This document shows positions 60,466-60,979 of a DNA stretch of 60,979 nt, piece after piece. The position numbers and the translations under genes are program-made. Origin of the DNA: Arthrobacter sp. M4 (lineage in GTDB: Bacteria > Actinomycetota > Actinomycetes > Actinomycetales > Micrococcaceae); the NCBI RefSeq assembly GCF_020251205.1, contig NZ_JAIWYX010000018.1:1-60979 (forward strand), written 5' to 3'. The stretch's first letter is position 1. Every line of letters starts with the position of its first letter. Under the pieces are notes generated by a model. It had not been told where the DNA came from. It saw only the letters and a list, made by a program, of their open reading frames with translations, and searched no databases.

Positions 60466-60979
60466 TTTTTACTCCTTGCGTCGCGCCGGTTCTCAGACCG
60501 AAAACGTGCATACGGAATGAGCCTTGCGGAACGGTTGATCGGGGTGTCTCTTGACCTGCCTGGATTTTGCCAGGACGGGCCTAAACTCCCGTGCCACAAA
60601 CATCAGCTTCCCTGGCCGGGAAGACCGGCTAGGGCGGTATGCCGTGGCACGATTGTTTACGAGGTAGTTGACGGCACCCAAAAGGCGCCATACAAACTCA
60701 ATATCTTAGCACGCTTTGGCGGCCTGCCGGAAAACGCCGACGGCGTCACTGGGGGCAGACTTTTGGCCCGCCTTCGATGACACGACCCTCGGAAAACCGG
60801 ACCGCCGTCGTCGGGCGCTGCCGGAAAACGCCGACGGCGTCACCAGGGGCAAACTTTGGGCCCGCCTTCGGTGACACAACCCTCGGAAAACCGGACCGCC
60901 GACGTCGGGCGCTGCCGGAAAACGCCGACGGCGTCACCAGGGGCAAACTTTGGGCCCGCCTTCGGTGACACAACCCTCG
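60466..60979. other. Gene-free stretch before rplN
   Basis: More than 500 bp without a credible gene. The part 60466-60724 should hold the spc promoter. The rest is a 94-bp tandem repeat. Short open frames on both strands shift phase between repeat units and are not genes. Confidence 0.6.
60725..60979. repeat. 94-bp tandem repeat at the right edge
   Basis: Units start at 60725, 60819 and 60913 with TGCCGGAAAACGCCGACGGC. The third is cut by the window end. Units 2 and 3 are the same over all 67 visible bases; unit 1 differs at a handful of positions. Each unit contains the palindromes CGCCG-A-CGGCG and GTCACC...GGTGAC. Confidence 0.93.

Noticed and set aside
60493..60681. 62-codon minus-strand frame before rplN
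   Set aside because: No ribosome site, no family resemblance; it lies in the expected promoter region.
60725..60979. CRISPR array
   Set aside because: The 94-bp units abut directly, have no unique spacers and no cas genes are present.

Overview
The window comes from a high-GC Gram-positive actinobacterium. The ribosomal proteins, the zinc-type L36, the long alanine/glutamate tails on S5, S9 and L17, and the gene order all look like the Arthrobacter/Paenarthrobacter group (Micrococcaceae). I inferred this from remembered family features, not from a database search.

Left part (1-18 kb). On the minus strand are glgX (cut by the left edge, with an unusual repeat tail), the NAD(P)HX repair enzyme nnr, acpS and glmS. 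Divergent from glmS are coaA and a VanY-type lipoprotein carboxypeptidase. A three-gene ECF sigma operon follows (exported protein of unknown function, sigma factor, anti-sigma-like membrane protein). Three membrane glycosyltransferase genes surround glmM, and the rplM-rpsI ribosomal pair closes this part.

Middle (18.7-38 kb). Two complete Tad/Flp type IVc pilus loci lie head to tail. The first has a prepilin peptidase, two nearly identical Flp pilins, TadE, TadG, CpaB, TadZ, TadA, TadB, TadC and a third Flp-like pilin. The second repeats the set from Flp to TadC without a peptidase, so it probably borrows the first one. Downstream lie a candidate 38-residue small protein, an Hpt-like protein without the phospho-histidine, and a divergent OmpR-type response regulator and six-TM histidine kinase. 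Strong hairpins sit directly after the pilin genes in both loci, as expected if pilin must outnumber the assembly proteins.

Right part (38-61 kb). This is the spc/alpha ribosomal region on the minus strand, read from rplN at the right edge to rplQ and truA, with secY, adk, map, infA, rpmJ, rpsM, rpsK and rpoA. Two accessory blocks interrupt it. Between map and infA sit a Tat-lipoprotein sugar-type ABC importer (two permeases and a binding protein, no ATPase) and a P1-family Ntn hydrolase. Between adk and map sits a five-gene, translationally coupled cluster: OleA-like thiolase, GT2 glycosyltransferase, cytochrome P450, OleC-like ligase and OleD-like reductase. It resembles the long-chain olefin pathway but has no OleB, so the predicted end product would be a beta-lactone, perhaps oxidised and glycosylated. 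The OleA-like and OleC-like genes each carry a single-base frameshift in this sequence, so the pathway is probably decaying here or the assembly has errors at these points.

No tRNA, rRNA, CRISPR array, insertion sequence or phage gene was seen.
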